Positions 1-9,368 of a DNA stretch of 35,012 bases are shown here, piece after piece (position 1 is the first letter of the stretch; every line of letters starts with the position of its first letter). Source of the DNA: Bacteroidales bacterium. Lineage in GTDB: Bacteria > Bacteroidota > Bacteroidia > Bacteroidales > UBA932. The stretch spans positions 1 to 35,012 of the forward strand of contig JAFTYS010000103.1 in NCBI GenBank assembly GCA_017461285.1, in the 5' to 3' direction. Made by a program: the position numbers and the translations under genes. The notes beneath the pieces are model-generated. The model had not been told where the DNA came from and did no database searches. It saw nothing but the letters and a program-made list of their open reading frames with translations.

Positions 1-69
1 CGCGCGAGATTTGCTCTTCTCGACGATAACCTCGCGTCCTTTGCGAACTAATTGTTGAATTGTAGGCAT
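1..69 (-). CDS. rpsL: 30S ribosomal protein S12, N-terminal fragment (cut by window edge)
   Basis: Reading the minus strand from the ATG at 67-69 gives 23 codons, beginning MPTIQQLVRKGREV and continuing into VEKSKS. This is the conserved start of bacterial S12, a 30S decoding-centre protein that also carries the streptomycin-resistance positions, which lie further along and outside the window. The reading frame is open to base 1, so the gene continues off the left edge. A Bacteroidetes-type promoter sits upstream at 122-151. The next gene on the right points the other way, so rpsL is probably the first gene of its operon here. The identification rests on the N-terminus only but the match is very characteristic. 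Confidence 0.9.
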   Translation of the reverse strand, partial: MPTIQQLVRKGREVIVEKSKSRA

Positions 70-121
70 AAATGTTTGTAAATAAATAATTTATGTTCAT
101 TTCCCCATATTTTGGGGGCTG

Positions 122-151
122 CAAATATACGAATAATTTTTGATTTATCAA
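122..151 (-). promoter_or_regulatory. Bacteroidetes-type promoter of rpsL
   Basis: On the minus strand a -7 box TATATTTG (122-129) matches TAnnTTTG. A TTG (149-151) lies 19 nt upstream, the usual -33 spacing for the Bacteroidetes housekeeping sigma factor. The leader of about 45-50 nt contains a small hairpin (CCCCA 103-107 paired with TGGGG 113-117). That hairpin could be a translational control element for the ribosomal operon, but this is unproven. Confidence 0.7.
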
Positions 152-182
152 CAATAATATTGAATTTCAATGCCTTGGAATG

Positions 183-212
183 TTGATAACCTGCTTTTCT
201 TTTGTAACTTTG
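183..212 (+). promoter_or_regulatory. Bacteroidetes-type promoter of the alkyltransferase-like gene
   Basis: TTG at 183-185 is followed after 19 nt by TAACTTTG at 205-212, which fits the TTG/N19/TAnnTTTG consensus. It lies about 38 nt before the ATG at 250, so the leader is short. It is back to back with the rpsL promoter. Confidence 0.65.
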
Positions 213-249
213 GGAGTTGTGTGTTCAAACGCCCTAATGAGACCCTGCT

Positions 250-834
250 ATGGAAACTGATCCGAAAGACAAGAAATGGATAGTCGTCCGTATAGACGGA
301 AGAATTGCTGCCGTATCGACTGACTACAGGATGCTTGCGTCCATCACCGGACGCCTGGCCGGAAAAGGTGCCTGCCATGATGAAATAAGTGCGGTTGCCG
401 TAGGATTTGACGAAGTCTGGAAGCTGAGGAATGAGGTCGGATGGGATGACCTCATGCTGTTCGGGACAGACTTCCAGAAGAGCGTGTGGAGGAAGCTCTG
501 GGAGCTGACGCATACGGCCGAACCAGCCCGTCTTATCAGCTACAGCGACTTTGCCGACCTGTGCAGTAACCGCGCAGGAGTGCGTGCTGTGGCGCATGCC
601 ATCGGACTGAATCCGGTTTCCGTGATCATACCGTGCCATCTTGTCATCCCGAAGGAGTCGGTCGACAAGATGAATGCGATCCGGACAAAGGCGGAATCAA
701 CGATATTCAAAGGCGAAGACCTCTGCCTTGGAAGCATACTGAAAGACGAATCGATAGATTTCGGAGAATACTCCCTCGGCCGCAGTCTGAAACGCTGGCT
801 CATAGATCTGGAATTGACCGGCGACGCATCCTAA
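250..834 (+). CDS. MGMT/Ogt-fold methylated-DNA--protein-cysteine methyltransferase-like protein
   Basis: The 194-residue protein resembles O6-alkylguanine-DNA alkyltransferases, which repair O6-alkylguanine by moving the alkyl group to an active-site cysteine. Visible family signatures are FQKSVW (75-80), SYSDFA (97-102), the arginine-finger segment VRAVAHAIGLNP with Arg112, and the active-site motif IIPCH with Cys129 and His130. Two things are unusual. The residue after PCH is Leu131, where the family normally has Arg (PCHRV). In addition, about 25 extra residues separate the PCH motif from the terminal GEYSLGRSLKRWLIDLE-like segment, which normally follows within a short loop. The N-terminal 70 residues are not recognisable as a further domain. 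The start is preceded by an in-frame stop and a good promoter. Because the cysteine is kept, it may still be active, but the altered active-site loop leaves the substrate uncertain. Confidence 0.75.
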   Translation: METDPKDKKWIVVRIDGRIAAVSTDYRMLASITGRLAGKGACHDEISAVAVGFDEVWKLRNEVGWDDLMLFGTDFQKSVWRKLWELTHTAEPARLISYSDFADLCSNRAGVRAVAHAIGLNPVSVIIPCHLVIPKESVDKMNAIRTKAESTIFKGEDLCLGSILKDESIDFGEYSLGRSLKRWLIDLELTGDAS

Positions 835-875
835 CAACAATCAACTGATTTTCAACAACATATCAATAAAGTATA

Positions 876-910
876 TCGCCGGTACCCCACTCGGACAGGG
901 GTACCGGCGA
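876..910. terminator. Hairpin between convergent genes (bidirectional terminator candidate)
   Basis: A perfect 13-bp inverted repeat (876-888 with 898-910, 9-nt loop) lies between the plus-strand gene ending at 834 and the minus-strand gene ending at 970. Neither side has a clear T-run, so termination efficiency is uncertain. The position and stem strength favour a shared terminator. Confidence 0.6.
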
Positions 911-969
911 CACTGTATTATAGTAACTAGTTAACTTTCAATAATTTATAAAACCCAGGCATCACTGGT

Positions 970-2616
970 CTACATGACGACCAGCTCGACGCTGCAGCCC
1001 CAGAAGACTGAAGGGACACATTCTTCCTCGGTGCCGTCGTTCCTTATGAGGGCAACGCGCTTCAAGGTATAAGACAGTTCGCCTTCCACCAGTTTCTGAA
1101 GAGTGACCCTCTGTACCTTGGCTCCAAGGGCAGACCGGTCAAAATAAATCGAAGCAGATGCTCCTTCAAAGCCGGAATACTGCTCCTTTCCATCCTCTTC
1201 ACCATATATCTTTACATTAAGGGTTCCGGCAGAAGGAGCCTTGTCCAGTTCGAAGACAATCCCCTTGTATTCAGACAGGTCTATAGCCGATGAACAGAGG
1301 TTCACTTCCGACCAGAGGTTCTTCCATGTAAACCTGTACAACAGCGTGAGATCATCTGCATCAGGAATGACGGGAACGAAGCCATCCCCGTGATAGCCTT
1401 TGACGATGGCTTCCGCCAGTTCCGGATGATTGAAGCATGGGATGGACCTGTACATTCCGTCCGACAGGCTCATCCAGTGGAAAGTGCCGATTCCGCGTCT
1501 CTTGCATTCGCTTACGAACCAGCCGGCATAATAGCAGTAATTCTCCAGGGAAGGGTTCTCGCTGAAGGTGCCCCACTCGCCCACTATCACCGGTCCGCCG
1601 AGCGAAACAAGATATGTCTCAAGGTCATCAAGCATCCTGCCGACCTCCCTTTCCATCGCTCCAAGATCATCGATATGCGGATATGAATGCACCTGGAAAA
1701 GGATATGATCTTCTACCTTGTCGGAAGGCATCTTCATTTCCTTAAGAGGGTCCTGCAGGTGCGGATTCCAGTCACCTGCGCCGCTGCATGCCCCATAGGT
1801 GTTCACGACCAGATTCCTGACAGCATTGTTGCCTCCGGTAGAGCGGACGGCATCAACGAAGCTCTGCGCATAGTCATTTATAGCCTTATAAGCTCCTGCA
1901 GACAGTCCGGCATCGTAGCCAACGTTATACGAAGCGAAGCACCATGAACGGTTTCTGTCGAGCATCTCATTGTAGGACTCGAACAGAAGGCGCTGGTCAT
2001 AGTCTCTGAAGCGCAAGGCTATCTGCCTCCAAAGGCCTTCAAAACGGGCCTTTTCCGCAGCGTAGCCTTCCGGAGAGGCTACAAGCCACGCCAGTTCCTC
2101 ATCCGCTCCGGTATCGTGATGGACATTGATTATACAGTAAAGGCCGGCATCGAGGACATAATCCACGACCTCATTGACACGGTTCATCCATTCTTCATAG
2201 ACCTTGCCGTCGGCATCCATATGCACGCCCCAGGAAACGGGGACGCGTATGGCACCGAAGCCGGCATCACGCATCATGGTCATGAGCCCGGGAGTCGTCA
2301 CCGCCTGTCCCCAGCCGGTCTCCCATTTCTTCCAATCCCTGCCGTCTGAGTCTCCTCCCCATAGGGACTCCAGGGTGTTGCCGAGATTCCAGCCCACACC
2401 CATATTTGCCACAGCCTCGAACGAAGACTCGAACGGCACTGCAGGTCCATCAGGCCCCGGTTCCGGCTCAGGCTCCGGTTCCGGAATGACCGGAGTCTCC
2501 ACATCCGTCTTCCCGTCTTCGTCTTCGAATCTTATGATGCCGTCGGGCATGCATGAGACAAAACCTGAAGCTGCGAAAAGGCATACAAGCAAAGCCAAAA
2601 ACCTGAATCTTGCCAT
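970..2616 (-). CDS. GH5 (subfamily 4-like) endo-beta-glucanase/glucomannanase lipoprotein with C-terminal accessory domain
   Basis: The 548-residue protein starts with a lipoprotein signal peptide (lipobox ending at Cys22). An acidic stretch and a Pro-Glu repeat linker (about 45-57) come next, placing the enzyme away from the membrane. The GH5 domain (about 64-410) carries GVGWNLGNTLES near its start, INVHHD (163-168), the acid/base Glu217 in SYNEM and the nucleophile Glu347 in VGEWG. The NLGNTL motif is typical of GH5_4, which includes endo-1,4-glucanases, xyloglucanases and glucomannan-active enzymes. Residues about 420-548 form a beta-rich domain that may be a carbohydrate-binding module, although no family could be named. 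It is the last gene of the minus-strand PUL operon, 11 nt after GH94. The likely job is cutting the glucose-containing parts of the backbone at the cell surface. Exact substrate specificity is inference. Confidence 0.85.
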   Translation of the reverse strand: MARFRFLALLVCLFAASGFVSCMPDGIIRFEDEDGKTDVETPVIPEPEPEPEPGPDGPAVPFESSFEAVANMGVGWNLGNTLESLWGGDSDGRDWKKWETGWGQAVTTPGLMTMMRDAGFGAIRVPVSWGVHMDADGKVYEEWMNRVNEVVDYVLDAGLYCIINVHHDTGADEELAWLVASPEGYAAEKARFEGLWRQIALRFRDYDQRLLFESYNEMLDRNRSWCFASYNVGYDAGLSAGAYKAINDYAQSFVDAVRSTGGNNAVRNLVVNTYGACSGAGDWNPHLQDPLKEMKMPSDKVEDHILFQVHSYPHIDDLGAMEREVGRMLDDLETYLVSLGGPVIVGEWGTFSENPSLENYCYYAGWFVSECKRRGIGTFHWMSLSDGMYRSIPCFNHPELAEAIVKGYHGDGFVPVIPDADDLTLLYRFTWKNLWSEVNLCSSAIDLSEYKGIVFELDKAPSAGTLNVKIYGEEDGKEQYSGFEGASASIYFDRSALGAKVQRVTLQKLVEGELSYTLKRVALIRNDGTEEECVPSVFWGCSVELVVM

Positions 2617-2627
2617 GATGGTCTATG

Positions 2628-5105
2628 TTATCCTAATACGACTTCTACAGTATGGGCTCCAGGAGCAAAAGGAATCATATTTCCGTCGACAGGAACTCCG
2701 TCGACAGTCATTGAAGCGACGCCTTTACATACGCCCGAAGGGTTCATGACCTTGATATCATACGATGCTCCACGGAACTTCCTGCGCACGGTATATTCCT
2801 TCCAGTCAGGGCAGATGCAAGGATCGATCTCCAGACCGTCATATCCAGGCTTGATTCCGAGGATGAACTGGGTTATGGCGTACCAGTTCCATGCGGCCGT
2901 ACCGGTAAGCCAGCTGTTCTTGGCTTCGCCCGGCTTCGCCGCATCCTTTCCTGCGATCATCTGTGAATATACGTAAGGCTCTACCTTATGAAGGGCGCTG
3001 TTCTCCTCTGTATATGAAGGGCATATCTTGCGGAAATAATCCCATGCATAGTCACCGCGTCCGAGGACTGTCTCGCCGATGATCACCCAAGGATTGTTGT
3101 GGCAGAAGATGCCGGCATTCTCCTTATAACCGGCAGGATATGATGATATCTCGCCATACTCTACGACATATTTCGTGAATGCAGGATTGTTCAGCACGAT
3201 GCCGTGTTCGCAGTCCAGGCGCTCCTTGACGGAGTCGAGCGCCTTGCGGACCATGCCATCCTCCAGGCCGATTCCGGCCATTGTGCACCATCCCTGCGAC
3301 TCGATGAATATCTGTCCTTCCTCGTTCTCATGCGAACCTACCTTGCGTCCAAAATAGTCATATGCACGAAGATACCAGTCGCCGTCCCAGCCGTGCTTCT
3401 TCACGGCCTCTACCATGTTCTCGACCAGACCCTCCGCACGATCCGCCTCCTGCGAAAGTCCGAGGTGGCGGCAAAGCTCCACATAATCACGTCCGCATAC
3501 GACGAAAAGTCCTGCGATCATAAGGGACTCTGCCTTCGAACCTTCAGTCTTGTTCTCAGTCGTCTGGAAAGACTCGTTAGGGTCCCATGAGAAGCAGTTC
3601 AGGTTAAGGCAGTCGTTCCAGTCCGCACGTCCGATCAGCGGAAGCATGTGCGGTCCGAGGTTGTTGACAACGTGGTCGAATGAAATGCGGAGATGCTCCA
3701 TGAGCGACACTTCAGAACCCGGCTGGTTGTCGAACGGCACAGGTTCGTCGAGGATGGTGAAGTCTCCTGTTTCCTTTATATATGCTACAGTACCGAATAT
3801 CAGCCACATAGGGTCATCGTTGAAGCCGCCTCCGATATCATTGTTACCTCTCTTGGTGAGCGGCTGGTACTGGTGGTAGCAGCCTCCGTCAGGGAACTGG
3901 GTGGAAGCGATGTCGATGATCCTCTCGCGGGCACGCTCAGGAATCTGGTGAACGAAGCCGACAAGGTCCTGGTTCGAGTCGCGGAATCCCATTCCACGGC
4001 CGATTCCGCTCTCGAAGAACGATGCGGAACGGGACATGTTGAACGTAACCATGCACTGGTACTGGTTCCATATGTTGACCATCCTGTCAAGCTTCTCTTC
4101 AGGGCTCTTCACAGAATAGACGTCAAGAAGGGCATCCCAGTAAGCCTTGAGTTCGGAGAATGCAGCATCTACCTTGGCAGAAGTATCGAAGGATCCTATC
4201 ATAGCCTTGGCCTTGGCCTTGTTGATTATCGGCGAGCTGCCGCTGTGGAGAAGGCCCGGTTCGGCCTCTGCAACAAACTTCTCTTCCTGCTCATTCTCGA
4301 CATATCCGAGAAGGAATATATAGTCCCTGCTTTCACCCGGAGCAAGCTCGACCTCGATATAATGAGATGCAACAGGGCTCCAGCCGTGGGCGATGCTGTC
4401 GGAAGCAACGCCTGCAAGGACGTTCTGCGGGTCACGGAACTCGTTGTAAAGACCTATGAATGTCTCCCTGTCGGTATCGAAACCGTCCACAGGAGCATTC
4501 ACGCTGTAGAATGCGTAGTGGTTGCGGCGCTCCTTGTATTCGGTCTTGTGATAGATCACAGAGCCGTCCACCTCGACTTCGCCTGTAGAGAAGTTCCTCT
4601 GGAAGTTCTCCATATCGGTAGCGGCATTCCACAGACACCATTCCGCAAATGACCAGAGCTTGAACTTCCTGGTCTGTGAAGTGGTGTTGCGCAAGGTCAT
4701 CTTCTGCACCTCGCCCCATGTGTGGAGAGGAACGAAGAAAAGCACACTGGCCTCGATTCCGTCCTTTGCACCGGTAATGCGTGTATAGCTCATTCCGTGG
4801 CGGCACTCGTAGAAGTCGAGCGGGGTCTTGCAAGGCTTCCAGCCCGGCGACCACACTGTTCCGTTATCGTTGATATAGAAATATCTTCCGCCGTTGTCCA
4901 TAGGGACCCCGTTGTAACGGTAGCGGGTGATCCTGCGGAACTTTGCGTCCTTATAGAATGAATATCCTCCTGCCGTATTTGAAATAAGCGAGAAGAAATC
5001 CTCATTACCGAGATAGTTTATCCATGGCCACGGAGTCTTAGGGTCCGTGATTACATACTCGCGGTTCGCGTCGTCAAAATGTCCGAATTTCTGTTTCATC
5101 TTCAT
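2628..5105 (-). CDS. GH94 cellobiose phosphorylase
   Basis: This 825-residue cytoplasmic enzyme has no signal peptide. It closely follows the cellobiose phosphorylase pattern: [14 protein letters not shown] near the start, [14 protein letters not shown] (41-54), [15 protein letters not shown] (346-360), [10 protein letters not shown] (371-380), the catalytic DWND motif in [10 protein letters not shown] (Asp495-Asp498) and [14 protein letters not shown] near the C-terminus. Known cellobiose phosphorylases split cellobiose with phosphate into alpha-glucose-1-phosphate and glucose, and their length is about 810-825 residues, as here. It sits between GH36 and the terminal GH5 in the operon. In this context it would process cellobiose from glucomannan backbones, or cellobiose made from glucosylmannose by the epimerase at 29498. 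Cellodextrin or chitobiose phosphorylase activity is less likely from the motifs. Confidence 0.93.
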   Translation of the reverse strand: MKMKQKFGHFDDANREYVITDPKTPWPWINYLGNEDFFSLISNTAGGYSFYKDAKFRRITRYRYNGVPMDNGGRYFYINDNGTVWSPGWKPCKTPLDFYECRHGMSYTRITGAKDGIEASVLFFVPLHTWGEVQKMTLRNTTSQTRKFKLWSFAEWCLWNAATDMENFQRNFSTGEVEVDGSVIYHKTEYKERRNHYAFYSVNAPVDGFDTDRETFIGLYNEFRDPQNVLAGVASDSIAHGWSPVASHYIEVELAPGESRDYIFLLGYVENEQEEKFVAEAEPGLLHSGSSPIINKAKAKAMIGSFDTSAKVDAAFSELKAYWDALLDVYSVKSPEEKLDRMVNIWNQYQCMVTFNMSRSASFFESGIGRGMGFRDSNQDLVGFVHQIPERARERIIDIASTQFPDGGCYHQYQPLTKRGNNDIGGGFNDDPMWLIFGTVAYIKETGDFTILDEPVPFDNQPGSEVSLMEHLRISFDHVVNNLGPHMLPLIGRADWNDCLNLNCFSWDPNESFQTTENKTEGSKAESLMIAGLFVVCGRDYVELCRHLGLSQEADRAEGLVENMVEAVKKHGWDGDWYLRAYDYFGRKVGSHENEEGQIFIESQGWCTMAGIGLEDGMVRKALDSVKERLDCEHGIVLNNPAFTKYVVEYGEISSYPAGYKENAGIFCHNNPWVIIGETVLGRGDYAWDYFRKICPSYTEENSALHKVEPYVYSQMIAGKDAAKPGEAKNSWLTGTAAWNWYAITQFILGIKPGYDGLEIDPCICPDWKEYTVRRKFRGASYDIKVMNPSGVCKGVASMTVDGVPVDGNMIPFAPGAHTVEVVLG

Positions 5106-5115
5106 ACTATGTTAA

Positions 5116-5136
5116 ATCCCCGGTCATGCCGGGGAT
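5116..5136. repeat. REP-like intergenic palindrome, copy 1
   Basis: ATCCCCGG (5116-5123) pairs with CCGGGGAT (5129-5136) around a TCATG loop, inside the 43-nt gap between GH36 and GH94. A near-identical palindrome lies at 28127-28147, where the innermost G-C pair is replaced by A-T, keeping the stem. Both are followed by GAC. It may moderate expression of the downstream GH94 and GH5 genes. Confidence 0.7.
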
Positions 5137-5148
5137 GACTATGATACT

Positions 5149-7344
5149 CTATTCCACTGCCGTCAGGCGGAGGACGCGGCTGCTCCAGTCGTCCTGCTTG
5201 TGGTAGTCAACTATGTGCTTTAGAGGGATTTCAAGACCGTTCTCCATAAGGAATCGTCCGCTGAAAGACATGCCTTCATACTTCAGAGGGACATTGTCTA
5301 TCCTGTTGAGCTCGGTCACCTTATACATCCTGTCAGGATCAAGACCGGCCATCCTGACGCGTGGGAGATGGTCATCATAGAGGGTCTCGGTCTTCCACCA
5401 GTAGAATACGGCCTCATCCTTTTCAGGAGCAACGTACATCAAGGACGCCATGTTATGTCCGTCATATGGAGACACAAGGCGGTAAAGGTCACCCAGCTGC
5501 ACCACAGGGCGGATCTCCTTGTACTCGGCGATTGCCTTGCGGCAGAGGTCGCGCTCCTCCTGGGTCATGTTGCGAGGCTGGATCTCCATTCCGAGACGTC
5601 CGCTCATCGCCACGTCGATGCGGTATTTGAGCGAAGTCGTACGGAACACGGTGTGGTTCGGAGTCGCACTGATATGCGAAGCCATCGCGATTGCAGGGAA
5701 GAAGTAAGATGTTCCCCACTGCATGTAGATACGCTGAAGGGCATCGGTGTTGTCGCTCACCCAGAATTCGTCGAACCAAGGGAGGACACCCCAGTTGGCA
5801 CGTCCGCCGCCAGATGCACAGGCCTGGATGGTCACATCAGGATACTTTGCGCGGATGCGGTCGCATACCTTTGCGAAACCGCGGTGGTATTCGATGTACA
5901 TGTGGCTCTGTCTGTCCTTCGGAAGATACTGCGATCCATGGTTCGATATAGGCATGTTCGCATCCCACTTGATATAGTCGATCTTCGGATTCTCGGTCAT
6001 GAGGTCATCCACGATGCTGAACACGAAGTCCTGCACCTCGGGATTTCCGAGATCGAGGACGAGCTGTGTGCCTCCACGGCCGAGCACAGGCTCGCGTTCA
6101 GGAGACTTGATGATCCATTCAGGATGCTTCTCGTACAGTTCACTTACAGAATTGGTCATCTCAGGCTCGATCCAGATACCGAATCTGATTCCATGCTTGT
6201 CAGCCTGCTCCACAAGCCAGCCGATGCCGTTAGGGAGCTTGTTCCTGTCTACCTTCCAGTCACCGAGGGCGCAGTTGTCGGTAAGACGGGGATACTTCTC
6301 GCCGAACCATCCGTCGTCCATAACGAAGAGCTCGCCGCCCATGTAGGCGATGTCAGCCATCATCTGGTCCATTCCAGGCTCGTTGATATTGAAGTATACG
6401 CCTTCCCAGCTGTTGAGGAGAATCTTGCGGAGGGTGTTTCCATGGGCAAGCTTGTAGTTGCGTCCCCACTTGTGGAAATTGCGGCTGGCACCGCTGAGTC
6501 CCTCATTCGAATATGTGAAGGCAAGTTCAGGAGTCTTGAACACTTCCTTTGCCTCAAGTACATATTCTGAATTGTCAGGGTTGATGCCGGCAAAGAACTG
6601 ATGGTAGTCCATATCGCGTGTATCGATGCGGAGCTCGTAGTTTCCGCTGTAGCAGAGGGCGGCTCCGATGACGCGGCCTGAATTCTCCTGCGGTTTTCCG
6701 TCCAGAGAGAACATCACTTCCGAATGGTCTGTATGCGAGTTGCGGGCACCGTCCTTGTTCTTGATGACCATCATACCACGGTCCAGAGGCTCCTGCGAGA
6801 GACGTCCCTCGGCTGCCCATGTGCCATGGAGATGGCTTACCCATACGTTGCCGACGCGGATAGGAAGGAAACCTGAATCGAAGCGTGTCAAAGTCACAGA
6901 CTTCTTGCCGCGGTTCTCGATCTCTGTCCAGGTCTCGATCATGTCCACATCCTGATATGCCTTGTAGCATACGGTCACATAGAAAGGATATACGGTATCC
7001 TTGAGCTTCACGCGTGTAATCTGGGCTCCGTTCTCCTGGGTCTGGGAAACTGATTCCACCTTAAGTACGGTGGACATGTTTCCGTCAGCATGGGTGACAC
7101 CTACACATGCCTCGGAAGCACAGTTGAATCCGTATGCCGGATATGCGTCCATTCCTGCGACGCCCGAAGCTTCGAGTCCGGCAACATCTGCATCAGACAG
7201 GCGTGCACCATAATACAATACCTTCAGGTCACTGCCGTTGTCGGCCTTCAGGACCATCTCCGTATTCGGAGTCGTGACGCGTACCTGGGCCATTGCCGAA
7301 AGCATCACGCAAAGCAGCACGCTTATCAATGATATTCTTTTCAT
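5149..7344 (-). CDS. GH36 alpha-galactosidase, secreted
   Basis: The protein has 731 residues with a type-I signal peptide ending around AMAQ (17-20), so it is probably periplasmic. After an N-terminal beta-sandwich comes the GH36 barrel with DDGWFG (343-348), the nucleophile Asp461 in YIKWD and the acid/base Asp531 in WVSDNTD. CASGGGR (509-515) is a further family signature. GH36 enzymes remove terminal alpha-1,6-galactose, here the side chains of galactomannan or galactoglucomannan. The length fits family members such as bacterial alpha-galactosidases of about 720-750 residues. It follows the GH26-GH5 fusion by 12 nt. Debranching after import would expose the backbone to the endo-acting GH26 and GH5 enzymes and yield linear disaccharides for the cytoplasm. 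Confidence 0.93.
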   Translation of the reverse strand: MKRISLISVLLCVMLSAMAQVRVTTPNTEMVLKADNGSDLKVLYYGARLSDADVAGLEASGVAGMDAYPAYGFNCASEACVGVTHADGNMSTVLKVESVSQTQENGAQITRVKLKDTVYPFYVTVCYKAYQDVDMIETWTEIENRGKKSVTLTRFDSGFLPIRVGNVWVSHLHGTWAAEGRLSQEPLDRGMMVIKNKDGARNSHTDHSEVMFSLDGKPQENSGRVIGAALCYSGNYELRIDTRDMDYHQFFAGINPDNSEYVLEAKEVFKTPELAFTYSNEGLSGASRNFHKWGRNYKLAHGNTLRKILLNSWEGVYFNINEPGMDQMMADIAYMGGELFVMDDGWFGEKYPRLTDNCALGDWKVDRNKLPNGIGWLVEQADKHGIRFGIWIEPEMTNSVSELYEKHPEWIIKSPEREPVLGRGGTQLVLDLGNPEVQDFVFSIVDDLMTENPKIDYIKWDANMPISNHGSQYLPKDRQSHMYIEYHRGFAKVCDRIRAKYPDVTIQACASGGGRANWGVLPWFDEFWVSDNTDALQRIYMQWGTSYFFPAIAMASHISATPNHTVFRTTSLKYRIDVAMSGRLGMEIQPRNMTQEERDLCRKAIAEYKEIRPVVQLGDLYRLVSPYDGHNMASLMYVAPEKDEAVFYWWKTETLYDDHLPRVRMAGLDPDRMYKVTELNRIDNVPLKYEGMSFSGRFLMENGLEIPLKHIVDYHKQDDWSSRVLRLTAVE

Positions 7345-7356
7345 ATCCTTTCTTCC

Positions 7357-9363
7357 TTAAAGCTGTTCCTTTACATATTTTCCCCAAGGGCTGAGGTCTG
7401 TTTCTGCCCACGGTCCTTCAGAAGGAGCCGAAGGATAGAGCATAGAGCATGTCTCCTTCTTGTCTGAGATCGACCAGAAGAGGTAGCTGATGTCGTTTGC
7501 ATCCATCCACTCTACCCACTCCTCGACTGATTCCTTGTCGACAGGGCCCTGGCCGTCTGCATTCATGCCTCCGCACTCTGTCACGAAGAGGGCAAGTCCC
7601 TTGCTCATCGCATAGTCACCCTTCTCGCGGAGCCACTCCTTGTGGGTTCCGGCATAGAAATGGAGGGTATACATGAGGTTGTCATAACCTGTGATCGGGT
7701 CATTGGCAGCGTCATCGACGTTCTGTGACCATCTAGGAGTGCCGACTATGATGACAGCGTCCTTCTCGATGGCGCGGATAGCCTTGATGACAGTTTCAGA
7801 GTATTCCTTTATCTCCGCCCATGTATAGTCGATCTGTTTCTCGTGATCCTTGTATGAAGGCTCGTTCCAGATTTCGTAGATCACGTTAGGAACGCCCTTG
7901 TATTTTGTAGCCATATATGTGAAGAACTCCACTGCCGCATCGGTGTGAAGACCATGTGCATGCCAGTCCACGAGCACGTATACGCCGTTGGCGATCGCTG
8001 CGTCCACGATTGTGCATGCGCACTTCTTTCCGAATTCAGGATCCTTCAGATAGCACTGCGCCTGGCACTCGTCGTTGTCGATCTCGACTCCGATGGCGGC
8101 ACGTACGATCTCCGCATCCCACTCGTCTACAACATGCTTCACAGCACCTGCATTATAGAAACGAGGCCAGAGCACGTTCCATCCGAAGCTCGCACCTTTG
8201 AGTTCCACAGTCTCACCAGACTCGTTCTTGAGAGCCGTGCCCTCTACATGGAGGGCCTGGACCCTGGGAGAAAGCATCACGATATCCTCAAGAGCTGCGA
8301 ATTCATTGAAGTCGTCAGCGGACTGCTGGCCAGGGAACGGAGCATAATAATGGTTCGGCTGGTCGCATGCGTTCCTCCATACAAGCACATACGATACAGG
8401 ATAGTCCTTCATTACAGGATAAAGTACCTCTGTCCACCACTTCGGATCCTTGAGGGTCTCATGTCCGGTCTCCGTGATGGCCAGAATCTTTCCATGCTCC
8501 TTTGCAAATGCAGAAGAAATGTCGAGGGCGTTCTTCATGGAAGCCATATAACGCTCCTTCGGACCTGAATGATAGCAGTCGAAGCCCACCATGTCGATGA
8601 TTTCATCGCCAGGATATCTTTCGCCGAACACTTCGGGAGCAGAAAGCTCTCCTGCGCCCGGAGAATATGACCATACGAGGTTGGTCATGCCGCGCTCGCC
8701 CACCATATAGTCGTATGTCATCTGCCAGAGGGCCTTGTACTGCTCTGTAGTACAAAGCTTCTGTCCCCACCAGAACCAGCTTCCGGTGTGCTCGTGCCAT
8801 GGTCTGAAGATGAGAGGGATCTGCTCTCCGTCTGCAGTCCTTATAGACTGCATGAAGTCGGCAGCCTTTGAAAGCCATGTCATGAAATAATCATGCTTCT
8901 CGCCGCCAGGGAGGATGGATGCCACCACCTGGTCTGAAGAGACGTCCCATGCATCGCCGCCGGTAAGAGGGTTGCGAGGGTGCCATGAGAATGTTACGAT
9001 ACCGCCGCGCTCGTGGTGGGCGACAGCAGAGGCACGCATATGATCGAACAGGTTCTTGTCAAGATTTGCAGGCCAGTCCATCTCTATGCCGCCGAGGTCC
9101 ATTCCGTATACTGCAGGATATTTTCCTGATACAGCGTAGACGTCCGACTGCACGTACTCTGATGCATCGTCAGCAAGTTTCCACGAATGACCGTACATGT
9201 AGTCATCCTGATGGCCGAACATTATCTTTCCGTCCTCTACAAGGCTTGTGAGACGGTCCATGAGATCGTCGGCAGGAGTGTTTGCGGCTTCCTTAGGACC
9301 GCCGCATGAAATGATGGCGACAGAAATCAACGCCAAGGTCAAAGTTTTCAGTGTATTTTTCAT
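7357..9363 (-). CDS. Bimodular GH26-GH5 lipoprotein (beta-mannanase plus endo-beta-glucanase-like)
   Basis: This 668-residue lipoprotein (lipobox ending at Cys20) carries two complete catalytic domains. The GH26 domain (about 30-365) has FGHQDD (49-54), SWHPRNP (126-132), acid/base Glu191 in RPWHEHTGSWFWWG and nucleophile Glu298 in AITETGHE. The second domain (about 372-668) is GH5, closest in look to subfamily 2 cellulases, with GWNVLWP (394-400), DWHAHG (466-471), acid/base Glu501 in EIWNEP and nucleophile Glu596 in FVTECGG, where the usual Trp after the nucleophile is Cys. There is almost no linker. GH26 members are mainly beta-1,4-mannanases and GH5_2 members beta-1,4-glucanases, so one protein could attack both mannose-rich and glucose-rich stretches of glucomannan. 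It lies 5 nt after the BACON-GH5 gene. Domain calls are firm; the two specificities are inferred. Confidence 0.88.
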   Translation of the reverse strand: MKNTLKTLTLALISVAIISCGGPKEAANTPADDLMDRLTSLVEDGKIMFGHQDDYMYGHSWKLADDASEYVQSDVYAVSGKYPAVYGMDLGGIEMDWPANLDKNLFDHMRASAVAHHERGGIVTFSWHPRNPLTGGDAWDVSSDQVVASILPGGEKHDYFMTWLSKAADFMQSIRTADGEQIPLIFRPWHEHTGSWFWWGQKLCTTEQYKALWQMTYDYMVGERGMTNLVWSYSPGAGELSAPEVFGERYPGDEIIDMVGFDCYHSGPKERYMASMKNALDISSAFAKEHGKILAITETGHETLKDPKWWTEVLYPVMKDYPVSYVLVWRNACDQPNHYYAPFPGQQSADDFNEFAALEDIVMLSPRVQALHVEGTALKNESGETVELKGASFGWNVLWPRFYNAGAVKHVVDEWDAEIVRAAIGVEIDNDECQAQCYLKDPEFGKKCACTIVDAAIANGVYVLVDWHAHGLHTDAAVEFFTYMATKYKGVPNVIYEIWNEPSYKDHEKQIDYTWAEIKEYSETVIKAIRAIEKDAVIIVGTPRWSQNVDDAANDPITGYDNLMYTLHFYAGTHKEWLREKGDYAMSKGLALFVTECGGMNADGQGPVDKESVEEWVEWMDANDISYLFWSISDKKETCSMLYPSAPSEGPWAETDLSPWGKYVKEQL

Positions 9364-9368
9364 GGTTA

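Noticed and set aside
3693..4652. Open frame of 319 codons opposite GH94
   Set aside because: Shadow of the cellobiose phosphorylase gene, with no recognisable domain.
5368..6570. Long open frame (400 codons) on the strand opposite GH36
   Set aside because: It lies wholly within the firmly identified GH36 gene, has no family motif and no promoter; it reflects codon bias on the opposite strand.
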